Assembly (NCBI GenBank): GCA_016648135.1
Contig: JADDOH010000144.1
Coordinates: forward strand, 124,001 to 188,000
DNA: 64,000 nucleotides
Direction: 5' to 3'
From: Agrypnia vestita
Taxonomy: Eukaryota > Arthropoda > Insecta > Trichoptera > Phryganeidae
Positions 1-11,519 of the stretch are shown piece by piece (position 1 is the first letter of the stretch; the number at the start of each line of letters is the position of its first letter). Both the position numbers and the translations under genes were made by a program. The notes beneath the pieces were generated by a model, which worked only from the letters and a program-made list of their open reading frames with translations, was not told the origin of the DNA and did not search any database.

Positions 1-191
1 ATTGGATCTTTATTGATTATAAATAACTATTAATTTTATTAATTAAAGAAAGTACAACAAAATTTCTGTTAAATTTTTCTATTAATGTTATTCGTCAACC
101 TGATATTACGCATTGATGTCATGAACATTTCACATGAAATCGTAATTATTTTCCGGATGATTCTTGACTTATTTTATCTGAAATATGCAAG

Positions 192-378
192 GCTGGCATG
201 CTTGTTGGGCTAGTGGTTGTAAAACTCGCATAGTAATCTAGCAGCCATGGATTCGGACCCCATCCCAGGAGACCTCCTCTTTTTGGTCCTCTTTTCATAG
301 CACAAGGTTTAAATTATTTTGAAAATATGTAGTAAGAATTGTGAGTGACTCGCATTTCATATACGAATCACTTTTTTC
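192..378 (+). repeat. SINE-1, diverged copy
   Basis: A tRNA-derived short interspersed element. It aligns along its length with the clearer copies near 17.8, 35.5 and 48.8 kb: a tRNA-like head, a B-box relic (GATTCGGACCCC in place of GGTTCGAGCCC), the core 'TTTTCATAGCACAAG', and a 3' part ending in a T/A-rich tail. It is the most diverged of the four copies, so it is probably the oldest. The pol III boxes are damaged and I would not expect transcription. Confidence 0.6.
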
Positions 379-1334
379 TTAATCATTTACACAAATTAAA
401 TAATTTAAATATAGCTTCGTTCGTGGGCCATTATTATTATTAGGGCAGAAAAAATAATATTATTTGATTCAATTGATATGTATATTGAGGTTAATATTTA
501 TATTCCTAACCTATTCCTATTGTATTAAGTGATTTGCATTAGTCTGAATATTATTCTCAATTTATTTTATTATTTTTTATTTTTCATAATTAATTATTAA
601 TTAAACTTATAAAGTGTATTATGTAACTGTATCATATTCAATTATTCATTAATTCAGTATTAATTATAAATCATTATTAGTTATAAAATTAATCGTAATA
701 AGTGTATTGTGGAACTATATTACATTCAAATGTTCACAAAATATTCATACGTTGTACTTTAATGTCACTCTAGGACTACCTATTAGGGTCATTAATGACC
801 CGTTGATGGTCAGTTCGTTCAGTCCGTGATGATCAACCACAAATAAGTCGTTATCAAACTTTTATCACCTTTAAATTATTCCTATTTTTATTTTGATAGT
901 AGAGAGAAGTAATTTTATTTTGTTGTGATCTACCTGTGAATATTGTATTACGTATTTAAATAATATATTAAAACAAATATATTTAAAATAATGGAAAACG
1001 CATAACGTCATATAATAAAAAAGACAAGAACTTAGGCGACAGCTGTACAGCACTGAGGCACACGGAACTAGACACGCGTAGAGTTCCAAAGTGATAAAAT
1101 AAATTATCCGACATGCTCGGAATACTTCTTCGATTTCCATTTCCAGTATTCTCAAATTACTGGAAAATTTGAATTCCCTGGTTAGGGGATCTACCGTTCT
1201 AGTATCTACAGGTACACTGGGAAACTTGGCTCATATAAAATATAAATAATATGTAATGGCGCAAGCTTATAATAAAACCTTTTGATATCGAAAATGGATG
1301 ACAAATACTTTAATTGTAATTTTAAAAATATGTC
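379..1334. other. AT-rich spacer, nothing assigned
   Basis: No coding or repeat identity seen. The minus-strand open stretch at 871-1155 is rich in Tyr, Cys and Leu as expected from random AT-rich DNA. A perfect 16-bp palindrome, GGGTCATTAATGACCC, lies at 786-801. Confidence 0.5.
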
Positions 1335-1575
1335 ACCAAGATATTTTATAGATGTCCCTTAGAGACGAAGCTATTTTATATGGGGAAGTTGGTATGGAAG
1401 TCTATTAGGCATTTAAGGGGTTACGACCTATCGTATGGCTGGCTTAAATTATCTCTTTATACAATGTAACGTTCACAATTCCACCCATGATAGACTACAA
1501 CATATATCAAACTTTTGGATATTGCATATACGTCAACTTTGCCCACCTTGTTTCATATGTGAGTTGTATTTTACA
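1335..1575 (+). repeat. MITE-1, partial copy
   Basis: Shares the block 'AGAGACGAAGCTATT' and the following 'GGTATGGAAGTCT ... GGGGTTACGACCTAT ... GGCTGGCTTAA' with the copies at 21.3 and 43.9 kb. No coding capacity. It looks like one arm plus internal part of a non-autonomous DNA element; the far arm is not recognisable here. Confidence 0.6.
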
Positions 1576-1750
1576 ACCGCCATTTGTCATCCCTGCATAT
1601 AGATTTTGCCGTTGGTAATGAGAACTATTTTTAAAGCAACATTGTTTTTATATGTACATAACATTCTTCCGTATTGTTAATATTTACACTAGAATACACC
1701 TAAAAATTATTTAAATATTTACTTTTTTTAGACCAGTTTAGACCAGTGTT

Positions 1751-1929
1751 CAGAATATTTTGAGTAGGTATGTTAAAAATTTTAAGAACACAATACTGGA
1801 TTTTATCCCCAAGGAGGCATCATTAATCAAGATATATTATATTTTTCTCACAGAGATGAAGCTATTTATATTTATAGCTATAGAGTATTGTGTTATTGAC
1901 AAAAAATTTAACGTACTCAAAATATTCTG
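1751..1929. mobile_element. MITE-1 related foldback, complete and short
   Basis: The arms begin CAGAATATTTTGAGTA and the right end is its reverse complement; similarity of the arms continues through ACACAATACT. Inside lies the MITE-1 block 'CACAGAGATGAAGCTATTTATA'-like (written here in part only). At about 180 bp this is the only copy where both outer ends are visible. The flanks show no convincing target duplication. Confidence 0.55.
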
Positions 1930-2393
1930 AAGATAAAAATATGTTATTAATTAATTTCATTTTTAAAAATACTTAATAATAATCTGGCGCATTGAATGAT
2001 CGTACAATTCATGCATTTATACCCTCTATACCCCATGCGCATAACTTGCGTGACAAATGCATATAAGTAAGGGCTGAAATATTGGTACGTAATTGAATTC
2101 GAGATCTTATCATTTGAAATATTTTGATTACACGCTGTCATTCTCACAGTAATTACATTATAGTTTATGTACATTCGGTGCAACTTGGAAATAAAATAAA
2201 CGTTATCGATAAGTTGAAATAACCCCATTTTATAAAAGATTTTATTGATAATTATTTTTTGTAACAAGTAGTTATTTGGGAGGCGATATCTGAAGAAAAA
2301 TATTTGTTGGAAACATGATTTACTGTGTTTTCAACTGCTTTGAAAGCTAAAAAAATTAAAAATATTCATATCGATTCACATAAAAATATTTTA
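1930..2393. other. AT-rich spacer
   Basis: No repeat or coding identity recognised. A 106-codon open frame on the minus strand (1947-2267) has no familiar motif and the composition of background DNA. Confidence 0.5.
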
Positions 2394-2825
2394 GTGTGTC
2401 GTAGTTGGTAGCGAAAACTTCTAGGGAGGAGAGTCTCTTCATTCAATTATGAATAGATAGTATTATTTACGCTGGCTGAAATGTCAATAATTAATTAGAT
2501 AAGTGACATAAAATTTTGAATATTTATTCAACATTTCTTACCCATTTTCTGTAAAACATTGAAGTATCACGAAAGTAAATTATATTGAATATTAAAAATT
2601 AACTCGCTCTAATACAAGTCATATAAAATTATTAGAACCTTGCGAAAAAAATCTGTTTCAAATTTCTGCACCGCATAGGCCAGAAATATTGTAAAAGAAT
2701 GGAAACTTTAATTTAGCTTATCTCTTTAATTGTTGATAATCCACCCAAAGTGTAGAGAATGTTTTCTCTTCAAAATTGAACGAGGAAGACTCCGCGAAGT
2801 TTTTGCTTGTTACTACGACACAACC
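2394..2825. mobile_element. MITE-3 foldback element
   Basis: The two ends form arms of roughly 100 bp: the left starts GTGTGTCGTAGTTGGTAGC, and the right, reverse complemented, starts GTTGTGTCGTAGTAACAAGC. Both arms then carry AAAACTTC and TTCATTCAATT / TCGTTCAATTTTGAA blocks. A second copy lies at 31.2 kb. There is no open frame, so it is a non-autonomous element. Confidence 0.6.
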
Positions 2826-2859
2826 TGTATAACTTACTAACCTACTTCCGTACCTTCAC

Positions 2860-3010
2860 GTTGTTTTTCTGAAGGAGTAGGCAGATTTATTATAATGCCA
2901 CACTCTTCTGTCCCAACACATCTCTAAACATGCTCTGTTGATGAAGAAGCCCTTAGTAGAGCCAATGCTCACAATATCTGATTAAGCTGATCTTGCCAGA
3001 TGCCTTCTGT
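2860..3010 (-). repeat. LINE-B 3' end fragment
   Basis: Minus-strand translation gives pieces such as KGFFINRACLEMCWDRRVW, matching the C-terminal 'NNRRACMRRCMN' region and the 3' untranslated end seen in the other LINE-B copies (13.5, 22.3 and 62.1 kb). Frames are broken. A dead non-LTR retrotransposon tail. Confidence 0.5.
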
Positions 3011-4617
3011 TTCTGTAGCCCTCAATACTCCCCTCACATAAGTGGGGTATAAAATCAAATGCAGAAATATCCAAAAAAAAGATTAATGCAGTCATCGAGG
3101 ATAAGTAATTTATAATGTACTGAATTCGAGATTTTGTAGTAGACATAGCCTATAAATTTTATAGGAAATATGATTTTGGAAAAAATAAATGCATCAAATC
3201 TAGAAATCAGTATATTTTTAATTAGTAACTCTCAGTGACTGCATTCAAAGCGTTTTATTTATTTTTTGCATATTGCTGCCTGTGCTTTTATACCCCGCAT
3301 ATGATTATCTTTATTATTCTCTCCTCACTCATACGTTTCACGTTTTCGGAAACAAATTAATTTTTCGTAATCGATATAAGTTACTGTAATGATACGTCAA
3401 CATTTTGTAAAAAATAAGTCAGAAATATTTTAAAAATGCATACTTTGTTGTCACATACCTCCTTAACTATTTATATAGTCATGGTTGCCTGAACATTTTT
3501 GACTCATAATCAAGGCAGGAAGCCACCTGTAAAGTATTTTGGAATAGTTATGTTACATCCTGCATATGTATACCTATGTTTCACGTCGTCCGTATCCGAC
3601 AAAGTTAAATAATATGGTAATCTTTCATTTTTAATGAAAATGTTTCTTTTCGAAATTATGTTAAAATACCTTTCGCATCATTTGAATATTTAGACAGATT
3701 GGATTTGATTTACTTCCAAACTTTAAAGTAGATCAAAAAGGTCCCGGGGTCTGAGCTGAACTTTGATAACATCCGTCTCTGGAATTCCCCGAATACAGAA
3801 GGGATAATTTGATTCGTTTGGCGGAAATAAAATATCACATTTTGTTAGAAAATCTTACGAATCTTGCCGTTACGTGTTATTGCTGACTCTTACAAAACAA
3901 GTTGGGAGAAATATCATGAATATTTCCAATAATTCATAAGCTTTTTCGCTGCCGAATCGTTGATTCACAAACGAATCCTCTCCCCCCAAATGAATCACAT
4001 GAATGAATCATTACAGTTGTTATTGTAAGAATGATTAATTAGTTGTAAAATTCCAAAACCAAACAGTTTCATTTTTGAAGAAATACGTGTATTTATGATT
4101 TTACAGTGCAAGAATTACTTGGTACGCGAGTCGTTGTTCTTGAAAGATGCGATAAAATATAAAAGTGGATCTATTAATAAGTTTATCAACAAATTATTTT
4201 GGGAAACATACAGACATTTAACATTTAAAAAGTCAATGTAAAGTTTGTGCTGTTTATCGATACAATCAATCAATAAATATTCCTTAATTATGAGTGTGTT
4301 AAAAATCGATATTTTAAATTTATACTCAATTTTCTATTAAAACATTGACACCTGACAATAAGTTTATTCATTATAATTTTACTGTTAGGTCTAATTAATT
4401 TATTCATACGATATTATGTATTTTTTACCTTCCCTTGATGTCTGGATTTGTAAAGGTATATTAAAATACAATAAATTCAACCACACATTCCTTTTTGAAA
4501 ATTTATTGCTAACGAAGGGAGAATAATATTATATTATTTATTAATTTGGCATTTACTTTGTGAAATGAAAAATCGGTTTATATAAATATATGAAAGATTT
4601 TTTATTGAGAATAATAT
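3011..4617. other. AT-rich spacer
   Basis: No gene or repeat assigned. A slightly GC-richer part around 3725-3850 contains a CCCGGG and 'GGAATTCC' but no longer structure. The rest is A/T-rich with short homopolymers. Confidence 0.5.
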
Positions 4618-4745
4618 TTTTATATGTATGTTATAAAAATCACTGGATTTTGTCCACAGATGAATAATCATTAATTAAAATAAATTATAGAAGTGTCACC
4701 GAGACGAAGCTATTTATACGTGAAAAAGGTATGGAAGACTTAGTT
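4618..4745 (+). repeat. MITE-1 arm
   Basis: Carries the left-arm series CACTGGATTTTGTCCACAG, then 'AAATTATAGAAGTGTCACCG', then GAGACGAAGCTATTTATA. Only one arm; the internal part and the opposite arm are missing. Confidence 0.6.
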
Positions 4746-4887
4746 GTGTTATTTATGGTAGTTTATGGTTATTATTTTTATGGTAATTTATGGTTAGTTA
4801 TATTAATGCAGTCCGTAGTTATTAGTCAGTGGCCACATGGCTTATGGCTTGTATTAACTGGCCTAATTATAACTGTACTAACCTATA

Positions 4888-5015
4888 CAGGGTGTAACAG
4901 AGCTAGTCCACAATACTTCACAAGTAGATTCCTTCTTAAATTATGAGTTTAAAATTTTCAAGCAATAATGTCCTAATATCAATAGTTATGAAGATAAGCG
5001 ACAAGTTAGCATTTT
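4888..5015 (+). repeat. rep-E repeat
   Basis: Begins CAGGGTGTAACAGAGCTAG and contains 'AATTATGAG' and 'CAATAGTTATGAAGATAAG'. A second copy at 62.95-63.3 kb has the same order of blocks and is split by a Helitron. Class unknown. Confidence 0.5.
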
Positions 5016-5179
5016 TTTAAGTGATTTTTTTTAAGTGATTACTTTCAATTTACACAATGCAAAGTTTACCAATTCCACCGTAAGAATGTGTTTCCCATAA
5101 AAATATCTTAATTTCTGTGAGACTTATATAATTTATCCTTATGAATGGAGAATAGTTTATTGAATAATCTAAGTCAAAA

Positions 5180-5385
5180 AGGGATCTTAAAAATGGGGCA
5201 TAAAGACGCGGAAGACCTAGTATTGATGAAATAAACCAAGGAGAATTTCTGTTAGAAGCGTCAACATGACGAACATGCTTGAGAAAACGTGAAAATGAAA
5301 AAGAGCAAACAGAAAGTGGTATATCAGGATGGGAATGTCGTTTTCTATTACCTACCCATACTCCTGCGGGAAAGACGTGATGGTA
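5180..5385 (+). repeat. LINE-B 3' end fragment
   Basis: The region reads like a decayed 'RGRPRIDEI ... LRKRENE ... ' C-terminus followed by the typical LINE-B trailer in which a stretch reading like 'LLPTHTPAGKTWW' precedes the end. Frameshifts and stops throughout. Alignment to the 13.5-kb copy supports the call. Confidence 0.5.
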
Positions 5386-5719
5386 AGTAAATAAGAAAGC
5401 GTATTTTAAATAAATGCCATTCCAACTAGTTTCGGAGCAGACGGTGTATTTCGGATCTGTTTCAATGCTGTTATCCCGCCCTAACTTTAAAGCAGTAAAT
5501 GCGTCATTTATTTATAATATTCCCTTTTTGGTGTATTTGTCACTCGAATTAATATCTCCTTTTAAAAAGGATCAAATGTACGTTTAGCAGAACTCTGATT
5601 AAGCTTGTACTTAACTACGCCTCCGAAAATAAGACAAAAAAGCTTTCAAAATATTATATGTGAAATAGTATTTCTACGCAAAATATTTAGCCTGATTAGC
5701 GACAGTAATATCTGACAAA
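5386..5719. other. AT-rich spacer
   Basis: Nothing recognised. A short self-complementary run near 5560 (CCTTTTTAAAAAGG, 14 bp) is the only structure noted. Confidence 0.4.
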
Positions 5720-5955
5720 GTGGTGCAGAGTACCGCAGTTTTCAGCGTAGTCCAATCAATCAAAGTTGGTTGGCTACACTACTCAGGTCATGTAAAGCCT
5801 ATGGTAGGCTGGTTCCTGCCCTCTTTAGCAAACCAGAAGGACGCAGGAAAAAAGGAAATGTCGTAGAGGACATCCATAATACGAAGGTATGGAGGAAAAA
5901 TGTTGTGATCACTACGGCCGACCAAGATAAATATCTAGAAACGCTCATTTAATTT
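5720..5955 (+). repeat. probable LINE C-terminal fragment
   Basis: The plus strand has a 60-residue open stretch at 5770-5952 with 'GRRKKGN', 'EDIHNTKVWRK' and 'ADQDKYLETL'. Another frame just upstream reads HYSGHVKPM. Basic G-R-R-K motifs followed by W and a D-x-x-K/W-x-x-x-L end are usual in the C-terminus of insect LINE reverse transcriptases (...GHV-R-M...GRP...DRDKWR...). It differs from the other tails here, so it may be a further family. It could also be chance. Confidence 0.4.
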
Positions 5956-6116
5956 CTATGATGGTATGTTTATTTCATGCACAAAATATACGATTCTTGA
6001 ACAGTAACTAATTTTTGCATATTATTCTCAAGTAAAAGGATTGTTAATTTCTTAAGGGTTTTTATTCACCAAATAGCCTCGAAGATATAACCATTTAGGG
6101 AGATATTTAATCTACT

Positions 6117-6299
6117 GGTTTCGAGACGTACCCGTCTCTACATCAGGACAACCACCATACTAGCGTGTAAATACCACTACACACCACAACCATAGCATTA
6201 ATCACAAATTATTCCTCACACGCGTGTTAATCTAACCGAAGGCTAACATGCTAATACAATGGTTGTCCTGACAAAGAGACGGGTACGTTTTGAAACCGG
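6117..6299. mobile_element. FB-1 foldback element with hammerhead-like arms
   Basis: Arms of about 57 bp, 6114-6170 and 6241-6299, are near reverse complements and share TACCCGTCTCT and GTCAGGACAACCA-type blocks. Read outward-in, each arm has CTGATGT/CTGACA, a hairpin (left arm GAGACG-GGTA-CGTCTC, 6 perfect base pairs) and GAAACC. No coding capacity; the spacer between the arms is about 70 bp. See finding on hammerhead-like cores. Confidence 0.65.
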
Positions 6300-7817
6300 A
6301 AGAATCACCGTGAGTGGTTATTTATATAAATAACATTTTGTTAAGGTTGATGCTTTAAATATTAAAACATTAATAATATTAAGAATTATTGTTTAATGCG
6401 AGGGCGAGTATCGAAATAAAAATATAAAATGGATTAACACTAATAACTTAATTTTTGTTAATGGCTTAAATTTATAACCATAAAAGTTACCGCTTCAAAC
6501 GTTTAAAATATCATTTATGGGTTTCAAACACAAAGGAAATGCAATCTCTCCGGCTTATTTTAAATTACTCTTCGTATGTATTTTTTCTCTCTCGTGTATT
6601 AATTAGAGGCTAACGTTAGTGTACGAGAACATGGACACATTGCTCCTTTTCCGCTCTGCCCATTCATTATGTATGAATGTTTTATTTTTCAATTTTTGTT
6701 CAGAATTTTGTTTGATGTTTAAAATTCATTTCGTATTTTGTGAAATTATTCCGCTTTTAAAGTTTCAAATAGTTGGTAATATAACTGAATTATTTACAGA
6801 ACGGTTAAGGTCCGCGAACGCGTGTGTATTATTTTTTGTTTTTTCATTTAATTAATTATAACACCTAACTTATTACAAAATATTTGTTACTTGTTATTTA
6901 CAATTCGTTTCGGTAAGAACAACAATATACAATGCGGTAAGAAAGACTTAAATAGAAATAACAAAGTTTAATCTTAAAAAGAAACATAAAATAGCTTACA
7001 GAAAAAGAATTTTTTTATACAGATACTGATTATGTATAAAAGTATTTTAATGAAGGAAGGCATCACTGGTTTACATAGCTAATGAAGAAAAAAAATTAAG
7101 ATCTTTTTTCAAGTATTATTTTGTTTGTTACTGGAGACTTAGTAGGTAATGCATTGTATTGCGTATAGGCTATATTATTCGATCCCGGAATTATTATTTC
7201 TATATTTTGGAATCCAAACATGGCATATTCGTCAATAAATTGAACGAATGAAAAGTATATTGTCTTCGTAGTGGTAACATTATTCAATTGTTTAGATACC
7301 CCAATTTTCATTGGCCTGGAGATAATATGGGCAATGTGTTAAATATTTTTTAATTTAATATAATCCTAAGGTCTTTGATTTCAAGTGTCTTCGTCAAGAG
7401 TTAATTATTGAGTAAGTGAAATTAATCAGTTTTTTGTTTCTAGTAAACTGAATCATGTATAATTTGTTTTTGTGTACAGTAGTTGTCGTGTTGGTTTAAG
7501 TTACTTTTTGACAATCTTCGATGTTGCTGATTGCAATGAAAATTTTCATCTTGTTCGCAAATTACTTATTTTTTCTTTGTGTTATTTCAAATACTTTTTA
7601 CAATCTACAGTTCAAAGGTAAGTATCCATGGAAGCTCAATTTCTTTTGGACCTTAGCTATTGATCCGCTCTCATGAGAGTTAAGCTTTAAATATAAATCC
7701 AGACGGAAACGTGCGCTGTACAAGAAGCGACATAACACTCACTCAGAATTCACGTAATCTACGTTGAAAATATTTGAATAACGACTACGAGAATTTAAAA
7801 TACGCGAGATGTCGTAT
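6300..7817. other. AT-rich spacer
   Basis: No repeat or exon recognised. Plus-strand 6619-6855 and minus-strand 7096-7311 stay open for 71-78 codons but read as Phe/Asn/Leu-rich background without motifs. Confidence 0.5.
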
Positions 7818-7915
7818 GTCTTTGAAGACGTTTTGTACTTTGAATTCTTCGTCTTTGAAGACGTTTTGCACTTTGAATTCCTTGTGCATCTCAGATGCAC
7901 CCTCCCTGAGATGCA
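7818..7915. repeat. 33-bp tandem duplication followed by hairpin
   Basis: Two adjacent 33-bp units (7818-7850, 7851-7883) begin GTCTTTGAAGACGTTTTG and differ at only a few bases. Directly after them TGCATCTCAG (7885-7894) pairs perfectly with CTGAGATGCA (7906-7915), and an alternative hairpin GTGCATCT-C-AGATGCAC overlaps it. Confidence 0.8.
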
Positions 7916-8130
7916 TTTTATGTAAAATACTTGTATGCTGTCTCAAAAGATAAACGTTCGAAGATGGAATAAATCCAACCGGTATCCGTAATACGATGAA
8001 TTTCAGAACTATTGAATATAGATAATAAGAAAATACTTTATAAAAAATTACTTTATATTGAATAATCAATATGTTTGGAATATTATTATTATTTAACCTA
8101 TATAAACAAGATTGAAGTCAATTTTATTTA

Positions 8131-8379
8131 ATGAAAACTTGTAAAAATTTAAAATTTAGAAGCACTGTAAATAACAATAACTTTTCCGAATTTTCTAATA
8201 ATCTTTTGGAATCAAACCATTCCTTAGATAATAAAAATGGTTTTGAAACTTTTAATAAAAATAACCTAGGATTACAGTTAGATAAATTAGAAATAATAAA
8301 AAGTGTTTATTGTAAATTAAAAATTATTAATAACTGTGGTGGTCCGGTGCCGCCGCCAATCAGGGCACGATACCGCTGA
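8131..8379 (+). other. unidentified open frame, 82 codons
   Basis: ATG-initiated, Asn/Lys/Leu-rich, hydrophilic through residue 70, then a GC-rich Pro/Gly end (GGPVPPPIRARYR). I recognise no family. The sharp change from AT-rich to GC-rich DNA at 8333 suggests the end of the frame runs into unrelated sequence (GC-rich 8333-8430). No splice or promoter evidence. More likely background than a gene, but it is the best non-repeat open frame in the first 12 kb. Confidence 0.12.
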
Positions 8380-8465
8380 CCCGCTCCCGGTTGCCTACGA
8401 GGACAAAAATTCTGTCCCCGGCCGCCGTAGTACACGCAAGTGATATTCCTGTACATAACACGACC

Positions 8466-8553
8466 TGTAAATTGTAACAATACATCGCAAGAGTATTGTA
8501 TTGTAACAATGTAAATTGTAATAATACATCGCAATAGTGAGGAGTGAGGATTC
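8466..8553. repeat. 44-bp direct repeat
   Basis: TGTAAATTGTAACAATACAT at 8466 recurs at 8510 as TGTAAATTGTAATAATACAT, followed in both by CGCAA-AG. The unit is 44 bp and the second copy is incomplete. Confidence 0.75.
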
Positions 8554-9060
8554 TCCAACACAATCTAACCCGCCAAATAACCAAATCATCTTTGCAAATA
8601 GTTAACATTTAAATTTGTTTTCACATTAGTTCCTTATCTATTTTATCAATTCCCATATCTTTATTTTTTGGTTCGTTAATGTCTATAACTACATTTTAAA
8701 TTTTTAGCATTCGTTGTATCCTGATGAGTAGAGCTTTGTTGTTCAGTAAATAATAGTATTATACAAAAGAATTTCGTTTTGTCGATATAAATAAAGTAAT
8801 GATAAATTTATTTTGCTATTATTGAAGAAGTTTAGAATTTTGTCATTGTTGTTGTTTAGTAAAACAAATTAGGTATGAGAAATAAAAAAAAGTGTATCTC
8901 TAAAATTAATATCTAAATCACATAAAATAATAAAAACTAATGATTTATCAGTAACATGAACGATCGATTTATAATTATTAAGTAAATTTTAACACGTGTA
9001 GGCCAAATATTACTTTATCATTTAAAAATTAAATGATTAAGTAACTTTTGAGATTGATTA
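8554..9060. other. AT-rich spacer
   Basis: Nothing recognised between the direct repeat and the LTR that starts at 9061. Confidence 0.5.
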
Positions 9061-9555
9061 TGTAACTACGCACTGTCCGAATCCCTTATAATGTCACATC
9101 GGAAGAACACAATGGAAAGCTATAGAACTGCCTACAGCACTCTGAGATTACCTACAAAATTTGAGTGCATATCTGGAAACGTTTGAAAGCGACGGGAGCC
9201 TTCTCGAAAACCCTTGAAATGTATAGAATAATCTAGGAGATTCGAGAAACCAACGTGTTTCGTATAAAAAGGCGGAATCAGGCCGCGGCGCTTGACATTT
9301 CTACCCGTGCGACATTAGCGACAAATCGTAGCGAAAACAATGTAACTATCGTTGTAAACCAAGCTAGAGATAATTCAGTAATAAAGTGTTCACAGACGGC
9401 GTCAATTAGCAAAAAAGTGTGAATTAAAGAATAATGTATTGATTAAGTTCGTGCTGAGTGACAGTCAATTCATTAAAATAATTGATCACTAATTAATTAA
9501 ACGCTAATTAATATCCAGTGTTTTCATTTGTCTCCCAAAGCCATGTCCCGAGTCA
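9061..9555 (+). mobile_element. LTR-1 related LTR, apparently solo
   Basis: Begins TGTAACTACGCACTG and ends CCCGAGTCA (TG...CA). In order it has a GAA/TTC-rich U3 (GGAAGAAC, GGAAAGC, CTCGAAAACC, ATTCGAGAAACC), a TATA box (TATAAAAA, 9263-9270), and AATAAAGTGTT near 9390 as a polyadenylation signal. The AATAAAGTGTT block and the 3' part (CCAGTG-TTTC...GCCATG) match the 14.65-kb LTR. No primer-binding site, gag or pol flanks it. At first sight it resembles a heat-shock gene promoter with 5' leader, but no coding sequence follows. Confidence 0.65.
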
Positions 9556-10379
9556 AAATAATGATTTTTTTACATTATATTCTGCACAGCATGGAAATTT
9601 GCTTATTTAAATAAAAAAAGTTGTAAATGACTCAATTTCATCTTCATAAATGTTAACTTCGCGCATATTCAAATAAATCTCCTTGCTAAGTAGAATATTA
9701 TACAAAATAAAGAAATTTATTTGTGAGATAAATAAAAATTTAAACCCGACTATTCTCGTAAATTGTATATTAAAATAACACCTATTGCTTGTCTGTGTTG
9801 ATTAACATAACATACACAACTAATAAGAGCAAAAGTGATGTTTTTAAATACCTAACTCTATTCTAATTTCCAACTACCTACTTTTGGGTGATTTATGAGC
9901 TTTTAAATAACGTTTAAGTTCCAAAAAATGTATATCCTTTACAAATCAAACTGGAATTCATCGCTTTTGTATTTTCTACGAAATATCAATCACTATTTTC
10001 ATTTGAAAATTCTCTCTTAGGTGAAGAATAATGGTCACAAAATGAACTCTAAATCAAGCTATAAATGGCGTTTTTATCAAAAGTCGGAATCTCTTTTACC
10101 GACGGCTGATTTCATACATTCATTCAGCACAAAATTTTCTCATCTCGCCCCTCCGATACTAGATGGCCTACCCGAACATTCATTTTAATCAAATGCTAAG
10201 TAAGTAAGGAGACACCGAGTCAACGAATGATCTTGAATGTCTCGATAATTCGAATGTACTCTGAAATAATTGTGTTAAACCAATCTTACCGCGAAGGCGA
10301 TACTAGATAATATACGCGATTGGCGATACCTGATGTTTGAAAGAAAACAATTTTTTTTGATTTTTAAATATACTCGTAT
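9556..10379. other. AT-rich spacer between two LTRs
   Basis: Only 0.8 kb separates two LTR copies in the same orientation and no gag or pol relic can be read in it, so this is not the body of one element. Confidence 0.5.
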
Positions 10380-10804
10380 TGTAACGAGGCTAAAATAAAT
10401 CACGCGTTCCTGTCAAGTGACAGTTGTTTGAAATCGTCACAACACTATGGAAGAATCAAGAACCGTCTGCGATGTTCTACGGCTTTCGGGAAGGATCTGA
10501 AACATTCTACAAGAATGTAGAAGCCACAAAAATCATCTCCTAAACACTGGAAACGCCAGAGTGTTCGATATCAGATTGGATGGCCAGATATATAAATAAG
10601 ACGCGCGCGGGAGTAGAGTTTTTTCTTTTAGCGCGCTTGAGAGCGAACCAAAGCGAAGGCAGCCGCGAGCTGCGGAGGCCAGGGTGGCCAAGCGAGCGAT
10701 AATCCGACAGCGAATAATCTGGAAAAGTTCTTACTTGGCGAAAAAAACCGAAGCGAATAATACGTGCGTAAATTTGATGAAATGTTCTAGTGAATAGTGA
10801 ATAA
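10380..10804 (+). mobile_element. LTR-1, 3'-truncated
   Basis: Begins TGTAACGAGGCTAAAATAAA and matches the reverse complement of 14654-15224 through the TATA box (TATATAAATA near 10590), the GC-rich leader (AAGGCAGCCGCGAGCTGCGG), and CTAGTGAATAGTGAATA. It then diverges just before the AATAAAGTGTT signal. The U3 contains GAAACATTC and AAGAATGTAGAAGCC blocks. Compared with the 571-bp minus-strand copy it lacks the last third. Confidence 0.8.
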
Positions 10805-10964
10805 TACTACATTTGGACTTTGTAGAGACAGGATTTAACACGTTTTTCAAAGCAACATTTTTCAAAAATCATTTTGCCGTTTGTAGACGACAGTACCCTG
10901 TTTTCAATAGATATTTCAAGCCTTAATGGCTACCCCTACTATGTACTCCTTAAGTAGAGGTTGC

Positions 10965-11065
10965 AGTTAAAATTTTATTTTATTTTATTTCATATTATTA
11001 TTTTTTTTTTTTATATATTTTTTTATTTTATTTCATTTCATTTTATTTTATTTTATTTATTCCAT
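10965..11065. repeat. TTTTA low-complexity tract
   Basis: Runs of TTTTA, TTTCA and T only, with almost no G. A degenerate pentanucleotide microsatellite. Confidence 0.8.
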
Positions 11066-11519
11066 TTTATAATGATTCGTGTAAAAAATGTGTACCATTC
11101 CTATCTCACTAGAGAATCTATATCTAGCCGGTAAAGTTTACAAGAACGTACACTAGCAAGTATGTGAACGAGTCATACGAAATTTAAATAATTAAATTAA
11201 ATGTGACATTAATATAAATTATGAGAACGTAAGAGTTTAAAATGATTTGTTAAAGCTAAAATACAGAATAATAAGAGAAGACGATGAAGTGTACTCATGT
11301 AAGCAGAATATCACCTCTTGCAGAAATAAATTCTACACATAATTCAAATCTCAATTCAAAGCATTCATTCGTCCACTTAACATTCGCATCAAATTTAGTG
11401 GAATAATATTGCTAGCCAATTTCCTATCTCCAATCAAAAATAACTGGTCTGGTTGAATGCACGAATACCCAGTCTGCTCATCTCTAAAATCTAAATTATA
11501 ATCTAATTAATAAAAATAT
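11066..11519. other. AT-rich spacer
   Basis: No identity seen. Confidence 0.4.

Noticed and set aside
9061..9480. A heat-shock gene promoter and 5' leader (GAA/TTC blocks, TATAAAAA, long leader)
   Set aside because: The region begins TGTAAC, ends GAGTCA and shares AATAAAGTGTT and 3' blocks with LTR-1 copies; no coding sequence follows.
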